Assembly (NCBI RefSeq): GCF_021391395.1
Contig: NZ_CP090059.1
Location: 1,473,001 to 1,537,000 of the forward strand
DNA length: 64,000 bases
Reading direction: 5' to 3'
DNA from: Sphingomonas cannabina
GTDB taxonomy: Bacteria > Pseudomonadota > Alphaproteobacteria > Sphingomonadales > Sphingomonadaceae
The notes beneath the pieces are model-generated. The model made no database searches. It saw nothing but the letters and a program-made list of their open reading frames with translations, and was not told the origin of the DNA. This document shows, piece by piece, positions 28,685 to 36,815 of this stretch. The position numbers and the translations under genes were made by a program. Position 1 is the first letter of the stretch. Each line of letters begins with the position of its first letter.

Positions 28685-29728
28685 CTATGCCGCCTGGGAG
28701 CGGACATCCTGCCGATAGCTCTGGAGCAGGCCGAACAGGTCCTGCGGGTTGTCGGGCGCGGCGATCAGATCGATGTCGGGGACGTCCGCCAGCTCGGCAG
28801 CGCGGTCGTCGAGGTAGCGGAGCGCGGCGAAATCCTCCAGCGCGAAGCCGACCGAGTCGAACAGCGTCACCTGCGCGTCGCCGGTGCGGCCGGGGGCGAG
28901 GCCGGCGATCACCTGCCAGATCTCGGTGACGGGGAAATCCGCCGGCATCTGCTGGAGCTCGCCCTCGATGCGCGTCTGCTCCTCCAGCTCGACGAATACC
29001 TCAGCGCGCAGCAGGATCTCGCGCTGGAGCTCGGTCTTGCCGGGGCAGTCGCCGCCGATCGCGTTCAGGTGCACGCCTGCGCCGACCATGTTGGCGGAGA
29101 GGATGGTGGCGTTGCGCTTGTCGGCGGTCGCGGTGGTGATGATGTCGGCGCCGAGCACCGCGTCCTGCGCGGTGTCGGCCGCGGTCACCGTGAAGCCCTG
29201 CGCCGTCATGTTGCGCATGAACTTGGCGGTGGCAGCGGGATCGACGTCATAGGCGCGCAGGCGGTCGATGCCGAGCAGCGCTCGGAACGCCAGCGCCTGG
29301 AACTCGGACTGGGCGCCGAGGCCGATCATCGCCATGACGCGGCTGTCGGGGCGCGCCAGCCGGCGGGCGACCAGTGCCGAGGTGGCGGCGGTGCGCAGCG
29401 CCGTCAGCAGCGTCATCTCGGCGACCAGCCGCGGATAGCCGGTGGCGACGTCGGAGAGGACGCCGAAGGCGGCGACGGTCAGCAGCCCGGCGCGGCCGTT
29501 CCCGGGATGGCCGTTGACATATTTGAAGGCGAAGCGCTCGTCGTCGGCGATCGGCATCAGCTCGATCACCCCGACGTCGGAATGGCTGGCGTGGCGCGGC
29601 ACCTTGTCGAAGCTCGCCCAGCGCGCGAAGTCCTGCTCGATATAGCCGGCGAGGCCGGTCAGGAACGGCTCGATGCCGATGTCGTGGACGATCCGGGCCA
29701 GAGTTTCGACGCCGATGAACCTGGTCAT
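28685..29728 (-). CDS. Ornithine cyclodeaminase / mu-crystallin family protein
   Basis: 347 residues of the OCD family. The Rossmann NAD-binding motif is MAMIGLGAQSEFQALAFRALLG, preceded by LLTVAAFGVLSDVATGYPRLVAEMTLLTALRTAATSALVA-type helices. True ornithine cyclodeaminase makes proline from ornithine; relatives reduce ketimines or act on other amino acids, and sequence does not decide. The ATG at 29728 (MTRFIGV) is chosen over an upstream start at 29803 that would overlap the dyad operator. It is divergent from an Lrp-type regulator. Confidence 0.9.
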   Translation of the reverse strand: MTRFIGVETLARIVHDIGIEPFLTGLAGYIEQDFARWASFDKVPRHASHSDVGVIELMPIADDERFAFKYVNGHPGNGRAGLLTVAAFGVLSDVATGYPRLVAEMTLLTALRTAATSALVARRLARPDSRVMAMIGLGAQSEFQALAFRALLGIDRLRAYDVDPAATAKFMRNMTAQGFTVTAADTAQDAVLGADIITTATADKRNATILSANMVGAGVHLNAIGGDCPGKTELQREILLRAEVFVELEEQTRIEGELQQMPADFPVTEIWQVIAGLAPGRTGDAQVTLFDSVGFALEDFAALRYLDDRAAELADVPDIDLIAAPDNPQDLFGLLQSYRQDVRSQAA

Positions 29729-29783
29729 GTCCGTTTCTCCCCGAGCTGATCGATCGGAGATTAGGCCGGCGGAATGCCCAATT

Positions 29784-29806
29784 GTAATGCGCGAGCTGTG
29801 CATTAC
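29784..29806. promoter_or_regulatory. Dyad GTAATGC-N9-GCATTAC, candidate Lrp/AsnC operator
   Basis: Seven-base perfect arms separated by nine bases, between the divergent OCD-like gene and the Lrp-type regulator gene. Spacing and AT content of the half-sites suit an Lrp dimer. Arms begin 56 bp upstream of the OCD start and 48 bp upstream of the regulator start, so the site can control both. Confidence 0.7.
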
Positions 29807-29853
29807 GGGCGGCGTGATTTGACATCCTGCGCGATCGTGGCAGGCAGAATGCC

Positions 29854-30276
29854 ATGCAGCCGCTGGACCAGCTCGATCGCAGGATCATCGCCGCGCTGCG
29901 CGGCGACGCACGGGCGCCGATCGCCAAGATCGCCGGCGCGCTCCAGGTGTCGCGCGCGACGGTGCAGGCGCGGCTCGACCGGCTGCTCGCGTCGGGCATG
30001 ATCCTGGGCTTCACCGTGCGGGTCCAGGAGACGGGCGACGAGGGGCTGCGTGCGATCATGATGATCGAGGTGGCGGGCCGCTCGACCTCGGCGATCATCC
30101 GCCGCCTGCGCAGCTTCCCCGAGCTGCGCGCGCTGCACACCACCAATGGCGCGTGGGACCTGGTCGCCGAAATCCACGCCGAGGACCTGCGCTCGTTCGA
30201 CCGCATCCTGCGCGAGATCCGGTCGATCGACGGCATCCTCAACAGCGAGACGAGTATTTTGCTGAGCAGTGCTTAG
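29854..30276 (+). CDS. Lrp/AsnC-family transcriptional regulator
   Basis: 140 residues. The N-terminal helix-turn-helix (LDRRIIAALRGDARAPIAKIAGALQVSRATVQARLDRL) is followed by the RAM ligand domain (IMMIEVAGRSTSAIIRRL; LHTTNGAWDLVAEIHAEDL). It probably senses an amino acid and controls the divergent OCD-like gene through the dyad in between. A GGCAGAATGCC stretch precedes the ATG, with no clear Shine-Dalgarno. Confidence 0.92.
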   Translation: MQPLDQLDRRIIAALRGDARAPIAKIAGALQVSRATVQARLDRLLASGMILGFTVRVQETGDEGLRAIMMIEVAGRSTSAIIRRLRSFPELRALHTTNGAWDLVAEIHAEDLRSFDRILREIRSIDGILNSETSILLSSA

Positions 30277-31056
30277 GATTGGTGACTCAGACTGCTAACG
30301 TTTCAATCTCGCGCGTTCCATCCTGCCCGTATAAATACTCGAAAGCTGTCGTTTGCTCAGCTTCGTGGCGTAGCAGTTGCAAGCAAACTACGGGGCTGGC
30401 ATGGCATCCTAATGAGCCGGTCGATACCAGATGGATTCTTTTGGAAGCGCCCTGACTTTGCTGACGGTTGTGGAGATACCGGTTACTACCTCAGTTACCG
30501 TGGCGGGCGAGATGGGGACACACTCATGCTCTGCCATGACATGAAGCCTCTTGGTAACTACGCTGATCCGCGTTGCCGTATTCTATGCTTCTGCTCACGC
30601 AGCGACCGCCCGTTGAGCGATGGAGAGCGCCAGATCGCCGGCGACATATGCCCCGATGTTGCCTTGTGGGCCGTGGCTGGACGCATCAACGTGGACGCGG
30701 AGATAGAAGGAATTTGGAATACACGCGAGTTTCTTACAAAATACTTCGAATACAGGTCCAATCTCTATCTCAATGATGATCAAAAAAGTGGCAAAGTAAG
30801 AAAGATCTTAGTGGAGGTTGCATTTGGAACTGCATGGTATGGTGTCAATAATTAAGAGATGTATCTAATACAAATGACATATTTTTGCTAATTGACATAC
30901 TACACTGTAGATATTTTTTCTGCCTCGCTATATGTGACAGCCTAGCTCTGGAATGATTAGCGGCCGGATGCAGCGGCAGATACCAAGCCTGCTCGCTAAA
31001 AGCCGCTCGTCGCATAACCACCGTAGCGAACGTCCCGGTTTCTCGAGTCTACCACA
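30277..31056. other. AT-richer island, possible acquired segment
   Basis: These 780 bp differ visibly from the rest of the window: AT-rich runs such as ATATTTTTGC, GATATTTTTTC and AATTGACATAC, fewer G+C-ending codons, and no strong ribosome binding site. It holds one plausible gene (30412-30855). From 30856 to 31056 nothing else is recognised. I found no transposase, integrase or clear flanking repeats, so the origin of the island is unresolved. Confidence 0.6.
30412..30855 (+). CDS. Hypothetical protein in the AT-richer island
   Basis: 147 residues, no recognised family. It is rich in Asp, Cys (at least five) and aromatic residues: FFWKRPDFADGCGDTGYYLSYRGG, PRCRILCFCSRSDRPLSDGERQ, then a more ordinary charged C-terminal half (REFLTKYFEYRSNLYLNDDQ). 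No signal peptide or membrane helix. Codon use is less G+C-biased than in its neighbours. No convincing Shine-Dalgarno precedes the ATG and the frame stays open upstream, so the start is uncertain. Acquisition by transfer is inferred from base composition. Confidence 0.55.
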   Translation: MSRSIPDGFFWKRPDFADGCGDTGYYLSYRGGRDGDTLMLCHDMKPLGNYADPRCRILCFCSRSDRPLSDGERQIAGDICPDVALWAVAGRINVDAEIEGIWNTREFLTKYFEYRSNLYLNDDQKSGKVRKILVEVAFGTAWYGVNN

Positions 31057-32721
31057 TTAAGCCGTATACCGCTCCCGTCCTCCCACGATCGTCCGCAACA
31101 CCTTGATGCCGCGAATCGCCTCCGGATCGGTCGTGAACGGATCGGCATCCAGGCAGGTCAGGTCCGCATAATAGCCCGGTGCGATCACGCCGACGCGGTC
31201 TTCCTGGAAGCCGGCGAAGGCGTTGTTGACCGTATAGGCGATCAGCGCCTGCTCGACGCTGACCTTCTGGTCAGGGAGCCAGCCCTGCGGGTTGGCGCCG
31301 TCGATCGTCTCGCGGGTGACGGCGGCGTAGATGCCCTCGATCGGATCGAGCGGGCCCACCGGCCAGTCCGAGCCGAAGGTCACCCGCGCCCCGCTCGCGA
31401 TCAGCGAGTGGAAGGCATAGGTGCCGGTCAGCCGTTCCTGCCCGATCCGCTTCACTGCCCAGCGGCCGTCGTCGATCGCGTGATAGGGCTGGACCGAGGC
31501 GATCACCTGCTGGCGCGCAAAGCGCGGGATCGAGGCGGGGCTGACGTGCTGGGCATGCTCGATGCGGAAACGGCGGTCGCGCGCGCCGTTCATCCGCACC
31601 GTCTCGGCATAGACGTCGAGCACGTCGTCGTTGGCGAGGTCGCCGATCGCGTGGGTGGCGACGTGGAGGCCGGCCTTGTCGGCGGCGGGGATGAAGCGGC
31701 GCAGGTCCTCCAGGCTGATGACGCGGACGCCGCGCTGGCCGGGCGCGTCGGCGTAATCGTTCCGGAACAGCGCGGTGCGCGAGCCGAGCGAGCCGTCGGC
31801 GAGCGCCTTGACGCCGCCCCAGCGCACCCAGTCGTCGCCGCGGCCTTCCTCGGCGACGATCGCGACCATCTTCTCCCAGTCGGCGATCGGCACGAAGCAG
31901 TAGAAGCGCAGGTCCAGCGGGCCCTTCGCCCGTGCGGCGCGGATGGCGTGGAAGCTGCCCCAGTTGATGTCGGGGACATGGACCTGGGCGAAGCCCTTGC
32001 TCAGCGCATGGGCGATGCCGCCGCGCACCGATTCGATCGACTCCTCGGTGGTCTGCGGCGGGATCACGCGTTCGACCAGCGGCTTGGCATTGTCCTTGAT
32101 GATGCCGGTCGGCTCGCCGTTCGCGTCGCGGACGATCACGCCGCCCGCGGGGTCGGGGGTGTCGCGGGTGATGCCGGCGAGCTTCAGCGCGACGCTGTTG
32201 AGCAGGTACATGTGGAGGTCGGTGCGCGGCACCGCGACCGGCGTGTCGGGGGTCACCGCGTCGATCCAGGCGCGGGTCGGCAGCTCGCCGCCGAGCCGCT
32301 GCTCGTCCCAGCTGCCGCCGAGCAGCCACTTGCCGGGCCGCGCGCGGGCCGCCGCGCCGATCCGCGCCGCGAAATCCTCGCGCGACTTGGCGCCGAGCAG
32401 GTCGGGCTGGCGGAGGATGTCGGAGCCGATCAGGAAATGGGTGTGGTTGTCGGTGAAGGCCGGCATCAGGAAGGCGCCGCCGAGGTCGACCACGCGCGTC
32501 CGGCGGGTGGTGCGGGCCTTGACCGCGTCGGCGCCGACCACGGCGATGCGCTCGCCGACGATGCCGACGGCGCCGCGGCTGGGAGGACCACCGCGGCCGG
32601 TCCACAGCGTCGCGTTGACCAGCGCGACGTCGAGGCCGTTGTCGGCCGCATGGGCGAACAGCGGTCCCGCCAAGGCGAGCGCGGCCGCGCCGCCGCCGAT
32701 GAAGTGGCGCCGATCGATCAT
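31057..32721 (-). CDS. Exported YtcJ-like amidohydrolase
   Basis: 554 residues from the ATG at 32721 (GAGAGGG upstream); an ATG at 32751 adds ten residues. The N-terminus (IDRRHFIGGGAAALALAGPLFAHA) is a twin-arginine-like signal, so the enzyme is likely periplasmic. Metal-site motifs of the amidohydrolase 3 family are present: TDNHTHF, THAIGDLAND, IEHAQHVSP and FGSDWPVGP. It probably hydrolyses amide bonds in a small molecule or peptide. It belongs to a minus-strand cluster with a second amidohydrolase, an Lrp-type regulator and a TonB receptor. Confidence 0.9.
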   Translation of the reverse strand: MIDRRHFIGGGAAALALAGPLFAHAADNGLDVALVNATLWTGRGGPPSRGAVGIVGERIAVVGADAVKARTTRRTRVVDLGGAFLMPAFTDNHTHFLIGSDILRQPDLLGAKSREDFAARIGAAARARPGKWLLGGSWDEQRLGGELPTRAWIDAVTPDTPVAVPRTDLHMYLLNSVALKLAGITRDTPDPAGGVIVRDANGEPTGIIKDNAKPLVERVIPPQTTEESIESVRGGIAHALSKGFAQVHVPDINWGSFHAIRAARAKGPLDLRFYCFVPIADWEKMVAIVAEEGRGDDWVRWGGVKALADGSLGSRTALFRNDYADAPGQRGVRVISLEDLRRFIPAADKAGLHVATHAIGDLANDDVLDVYAETVRMNGARDRRFRIEHAQHVSPASIPRFARQQVIASVQPYHAIDDGRWAVKRIGQERLTGTYAFHSLIASGARVTFGSDWPVGPLDPIEGIYAAVTRETIDGANPQGWLPDQKVSVEQALIAYTVNNAFAGFQEDRVGVIAPGYYADLTCLDADPFTTDPEAIRGIKVLRTIVGGRERYTA

Positions 32722-32756
32722 GATGCCCTCTCGTTTGGTGATTTTGAGCATGAAGT

Positions 32757-32878
32757 TCCTCCCCGGCACGGGGAGGGGGACCAGCGAAGCTGGTGGAGGG
32801 GGTTCGCCACGAGCGGCGTAGTATGAGGAGAGCCCCCTCCACCGCCTTCGGCGGTCCCCCTCCCCGTGCCGGGGAGGA
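32757..32878. repeat. Twin double-hairpin repeat, copy A2
   Basis: Arms TCCTCCCCGGCACGGGGAGG and complement, inner hairpins ACCAGC-GAA-GCTGGT (left) and ACCGCC-TTC-GGCGGT (right), with GGAGGGGG and CCCCCTCC blocks. The spacer (CGAGCGGCG...ATGAGGAGAG) is related to those of copies A3 and A5. It lies between the amidohydrolase start and the Lrp-type gene end. Confidence 0.9.
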
Positions 32879-32887
32879 TCGGGAGTG

Positions 32888-33427
32888 CTACAGCGGTATC
32901 GGATATCCCGCGAAGGGCTTCACCTCTTCCATCACGACGTGGGTGACCATCTTCTCGACCTTGTTGGCGGGGTCGAGCAGGCGGTGGGCGAAGGGCTGCC
33001 AGTCCTGCAGGCTGGGGAGCATGAAGCGCACGAGATAGTCGAACGGGCCGTTGACGCGCAGCGCCTCGATCACCTCGGGCATCTCTCTCAGCAACCGGTC
33101 GAATTGCTTGAGGTCCGCCGGATTGTGCGAGGCCATCGCGATCTCCGCGACCATGAACACCACCGGGTCGACCTTGGTGATCGCGATCGCGGCGTGATAG
33201 CCGCGGATGATCCCGGCCTTCTCCATCTGCTGCACGCGCAGCACGCAGGCGCTCGGCGACAGGGCGACGCGTTCGGACAGCGTACGATAGGTGATCGTAT
33301 CGTCCCGCTGCAGCTCCTCCAGGATGCGGCGGTCGCGCCGGTCCAGTTTCAGGGCGAGGCTCCTCGATGTGCGCGGCCCCGATGCCGCAGCCTTCGCCTG
33401 ATCGCATGGGTCGCCGCGCGCTGCCAA
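32888..33427 (-). CDS. Lrp/AsnC-family transcriptional regulator with unusual start
   Basis: The conserved protein begins LDRRDRRILEELQRDDTITYRTLSERV (helix-turn-helix) and continues through a RAM domain (ITKVDPVVFMVAEIAMASHNP; VNGPFDYLVRFMLPS). No ATG or GTG exists in frame near its expected start. The longest frame opens at a TTG (33427), adding 25 atypical residues and lying 4 bp after the upstream gene. A CTG at 33352 has GAGGAG seven bases upstream and gives a textbook Lrp N-terminus of about 154 residues; I favour it. It probably controls the amidohydrolase/TonB cluster. Confidence 0.85.
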   Translation of the reverse strand: MAARGDPCDQAKAAASGPRTSRSLALKLDRRDRRILEELQRDDTITYRTLSERVALSPSACVLRVQQMEKAGIIRGYHAAIAITKVDPVVFMVAEIAMASHNPADLKQFDRLLREMPEVIEALRVNGPFDYLVRFMLPSLQDWQPFAHRLLDPANKVEKMVTHVVMEEVKPFAGYPIPL

Positions 33428-33430
33428 GGG

Positions 33431-36400
33431 TCATGGCCGCGGCGCCCCCGTCTGGAACCATTGGCGCGGGAGCGCTTGCCGGCGCGGCCAGACCTCGTCG
33501 AGGGTGCCGGCGTCGTAGAGGCGGCCGTTCTTCATCACCTGCCCGATCGACAGCGTGTTGCGGATGTCGGCGGTGGGATCAGTGTCGAGAATCAGCAGGT
33601 CGGCATATTTGCCGGGCTCGAGGCTGCCGATGTCGGGCAGGCGGCCGATCACCTCGGCCGATCCGATCGTGGCGGCGTGCAGCACCTCCATCGGCGTCGC
33701 GCCGCCGGCGGCATAGGCCTGCAGCTCATAGTGGTAGCCGAGGCCCTGGAGCTCGCCGTGGCTGCCGATGCCGATCAGCCCCCCGGCACGCTGGATGCGC
33801 AGGACGTCTGCGGCGAAGCTTGGGTAACTGAGGTCGTCGGGCGCGGTCCACACCCGGCCGCGCATCTTCGCCTCGACCACGCCGGCCGGCATGAAGCGGC
33901 GGAGCTTGGCGTCGCGGCTGGGATCGTTGGCGATGATGAAGCTCGGGAGCGACGGCGCGCCGCCGTACATCACGTTAAAGGTGGGCGTGTAGGCGATCCG
34001 GCTCTGGGCGTAGAGACGCACCACGTCGTCGCGCAGCGGGCTCAGCGGCAGCATGTGCTCGTTGCCGGAGAAGCCGTCGAGCGCGTGCGTCAGGTTGAGG
34101 TTGAAGTCGCTCGCGCCCTCGGTGGTCGGCATCATGCCGAGCTCCTTCGACGCCTCGACCATATACTGCCGCTGCGCGCGGTTGCCGATCAGGTAGGACT
34201 TGATGTTGCGGGTGCGATAGGCGTCGCGGTAGCGGGTCAGGATCGCCAGCGCGTCGGCCTTGGAGTTGACCTCGCTGTTGAGGAACACGCCCGGGCCGGT
34301 CGAGAAGGCGCGCGGGCCGACCATCATGCCGGCGTCGATCATGTCCTGATAGCCGAACACGTCGATCGTGAACGGCTGGACGTCGAGCCCCGAGGTCACG
34401 CCATAGGCGAGGTTGGCGAGGAAATCCCAATGATCGGGGTCGAGCACCTCGCGGCGCACCTCGAACCAGTGCGCATGGGTGTCGACGAAGCCGGGGAGCA
34501 GGAACTTGCCGGAGACGTCGCGGACCTCGGCGCCGGGCGGCACCGCCACCTGGCCGGTCGGCCCGACCGCGACGATGCGGTTGGCGGAGACCACCACGTC
34601 GGCGCCGCGGATCACCTCGTCGCCGCGCATCGTGATCGCGGTGCCGCCGCGCAGCACGATCGTCCCTTGCGGCACGTCGCGCGGGCGCTCGATCTCGGCG
34701 GGGAAATGCTCGGCGCGGGCCTCGGCGTCGGCGGCGATGCCGGCCACCGGCACGCGGCTCAGCGTCGCGCCGGTCGACCACAGGATCGACCCGCCGTCCG
34801 GCGACCAGTCGACATAGTCGGCACCGACGTGCGTCAGGCGGGTGACGCCGACGCTCGGCTGGTCGATGCGGACGGTCGGCGGCGCCTTGTCGGTCGCCGG
34901 GGGCACGTTGACCAGGTAGAGCTGCGAGGCGGCCTTCACCAGCGCGCGGTCGCCCTTGGGACTGAGGCGCACCGTCTCCGGCGGGATCAGCGTTCCCGTG
35001 AAATAGCGATTGCTGTTGGGCGTCTGGATGACGAGATCGCGGCGCAGGTCGTTGCCATCGAGACTGACCGAGCTCAGCCCCTCGCGAGTGAGGAAATGGA
35101 GCCGCTTGCCCGTAGCGTCGAACTGCAGCGCGCGGGCGCCGGCGGCGCTGGCGACGACCGCGGGCTCGCCACCGCCCAGGGCCAAGCGGATGATGTCGGT
35201 CGGGCGGGCGGGGGAGAGCTCGCTGGCGGTGTTCAATCGCTCGAACTGGCTGGCGCGCAGTACCGCGACGGTCCTGCCGTCAGGTGAGACTGCCGGCTCG
35301 GTGTAGAAGGCCGGCGTCTGTGTCAGCCGGCGTGGGCGGCCGCCATTTGCCGGGACCGACCACACATGGCCGCCGTCGCTGGCGTTCCAGGTGACGTAGA
35401 CGAGGGTGCGGCCGTCGGGCGACCAGCTCGGCTGATAGGCCATGCCCTCGACGCCAGGCACCGCGACCGGCGGCGCGCCGGGCGCGAGCGCCTGTGTGTA
35501 GAGCGTGCCGAGCGCGGTGTAGGCGACCCGCCGCCCATCTGGGGAAAGGCGCGGCGCCTGAATGACGCGGACGCGGACCGGGCCCTCCTCGTCCTTAGTC
35601 TGGACGCGGGTCTGGGCGCCGAGCGCGAGCTTGACCGGCGCCTGGAACGGGATCGGCGTGCGCTTGCCGTCGGCGAGGTCGATGCGGGTGATCTTGCCGC
35701 CGATCGCGGTCAGGATAGCACGGTCGTCGGGCGTGAAGACGACGCGGGGAATAAGGTCGTTGTAATAGCCGCCCTCCTCGCCGTCGTGATCGATCGGGAA
35801 GGTCAGCCAGTCATCGCTGCCGCTCACGAGGTCGCGGATGCGGAGGCCCGTCTGCGCACCGAGCCGGCTCGCATAGACGAGCTTGCGCCCGTCGTGCGAC
35901 AGCGCCGGCCGCATCGCCGCACCGGGCGGGGAGATGATGCGGTCCTCGACGCCAGTCCGGAGGTCGCGACGGACAATCGACCAGTGCGGCAGCGGATGCT
36001 CCGTCCACAGCGAGCCGGTCTTGCTCGCGTAATAGAGATACTTCCCGTCCAGGGAGGCGATGGCGCCGAGCACGTTGACGCGGTCGTCGAACGGCTCCTG
36101 CCCGCCGGGCTGGGCCTTGGTCACCTGGATGCCGGCGCCGCCTGCGGCGTCGAACATGAACAGTTCGAACGCGAGCGTCGCATGGACCGTGCGCGAGACG
36201 TAGACGAAGCGCCCGTCCGGCGACCAGGCCGGCGAGGAATAGATCGCCGCGCCGGTCTCGTTCGACAGCTTGCGCGGGTCGCTGCCGTCGGCATTGGCAA
36301 CCCAGAGGTTGGTCGCGCCCGAGCGGTCCGAGAGGAAGGCGATGCTGCGTCCGTCGGGGGAGAAGACCGGCTGCGTCTCGAACGCGACGCCCGTCAGCAC

Positions 36401-36616
36401 CGGCCGCGCGGTGCCGCCGGCGACGTCGAGCGCATAGATGTTGCCGAGCAGGTCGAACAATATGGTGCGGCCGTCGGGCGATAGGTCGAGCGCCATCCAG
36501 GTCGCTTCACGGGCGGTGAACGACAGCTCGCGCTCGGGCTTGAGGGTAAGCGGGGTCTGGGCGGAAGCGGCGAAGGGGAGCAGGCAGGCGGCGCCGAGGA
36601 GGAGACGTGCGATCAT
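33431..36616 (-). CDS. Giant exported PD40 propeller-amidohydrolase
   Basis: 1061 residues with a Sec signal (LLLGAACLLPFAASAQ). Residues 30-650 hold many PD40/TolB-like repeats (LSPDGRTILFD, FSPDGRSIAFLSD, WSPDGRFVYVS), a tricorn-like beta-propeller. The C-terminal 380 residues are an amidohydrolase domain: VDTHAHWFEV for the metal His pair and PGKYADLLILDTDP near the end. At the position of the usual catalytic Asp the strand reads IGSHGELQGLG, with His in place of Asp. It is the kind of enzyme that trims peptides or acylated substrates; substrate unknown. Confidence 0.9.
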   Translation of the reverse strand: MIARLLLGAACLLPFAASAQTPLTLKPERELSFTAREATWMALDLSPDGRTILFDLLGNIYALDVAGGTARPVLTGVAFETQPVFSPDGRSIAFLSDRSGATNLWVANADGSDPRKLSNETGAAIYSSPAWSPDGRFVYVSRTVHATLAFELFMFDAAGGAGIQVTKAQPGGQEPFDDRVNVLGAIASLDGKYLYYASKTGSLWTEHPLPHWSIVRRDLRTGVEDRIISPPGAAMRPALSHDGRKLVYASRLGAQTGLRIRDLVSGSDDWLTFPIDHDGEEGGYYNDLIPRVVFTPDDRAILTAIGGKITRIDLADGKRTPIPFQAPVKLALGAQTRVQTKDEEGPVRVRVIQAPRLSPDGRRVAYTALGTLYTQALAPGAPPVAVPGVEGMAYQPSWSPDGRTLVYVTWNASDGGHVWSVPANGGRPRRLTQTPAFYTEPAVSPDGRTVAVLRASQFERLNTASELSPARPTDIIRLALGGGEPAVVASAAGARALQFDATGKRLHFLTREGLSSVSLDGNDLRRDLVIQTPNSNRYFTGTLIPPETVRLSPKGDRALVKAASQLYLVNVPPATDKAPPTVRIDQPSVGVTRLTHVGADYVDWSPDGGSILWSTGATLSRVPVAGIAADAEARAEHFPAEIERPRDVPQGTIVLRGGTAITMRGDEVIRGADVVVSANRIVAVGPTGQVAVPPGAEVRDVSGKFLLPGFVDTHAHWFEVRREVLDPDHWDFLANLAYGVTSGLDVQPFTIDVFGYQDMIDAGMMVGPRAFSTGPGVFLNSEVNSKADALAILTRYRDAYRTRNIKSYLIGNRAQRQYMVEASKELGMMPTTEGASDFNLNLTHALDGFSGNEHMLPLSPLRDDVVRLYAQSRIAYTPTFNVMYGGAPSLPSFIIANDPSRDAKLRRFMPAGVVEAKMRGRVWTAPDDLSYPSFAADVLRIQRAGGLIGIGSHGELQGLGYHYELQAYAAGGATPMEVLHAATIGSAEVIGRLPDIGSLEPGKYADLLILDTDPTADIRNTLSIGQVMKNGRLYDAGTLDEVWPRRQALPRQWFQTGAPRP

Positions 36617-36656
36617 CTGAGAACCTTTAGCGAGCACAGTGCCGCCGCGCCCCATG

Positions 36657-36781
36657 ATCCTCCCCGCTTGCGGGGAGGGGGACCAGCGAAGCTGGTGGAG
36701 GGGGTTCTCCACGAGCGATGTAACATGAGGCCAGCCCCCTCCACCGCCTTCGGCGGTCCCCCTCCCCGTGCCGGGGAGGAT
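36657..36781. repeat. Twin double-hairpin repeat, copy A3
   Basis: The left arm is of the CCCCGCTTGCGGGG type and the right arm of the CCCCGTGCCGGGG type, so this copy combines the arm variants seen in A5 and A2. Inner hairpins ACCAGC-GAA-GCTGGT and ACCGCC-TTC-GGCGGT are unchanged. The spacer CGAGCGATGTAACATGAGG matches A5 closely and A8-type copy A4 in reverse. It separates the TonB receptor end from the giant amidohydrolase start. Confidence 0.9.
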
Positions 36782-36815
36782 TGAGTGCCGTCGGCGGCGC
36801 CCCGGCATATCGCGT

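Noticed and set aside
30856..31056. tRNA or attachment site at the edge of the AT-richer island
   Set aside because: No cloverleaf, CCA end or matching direct repeats could be found by eye.
32885..35287. 800-codon plus-strand frame
   Set aside because: Antisense to the Lrp-type and giant amidohydrolase genes; no motif or initiation signal.
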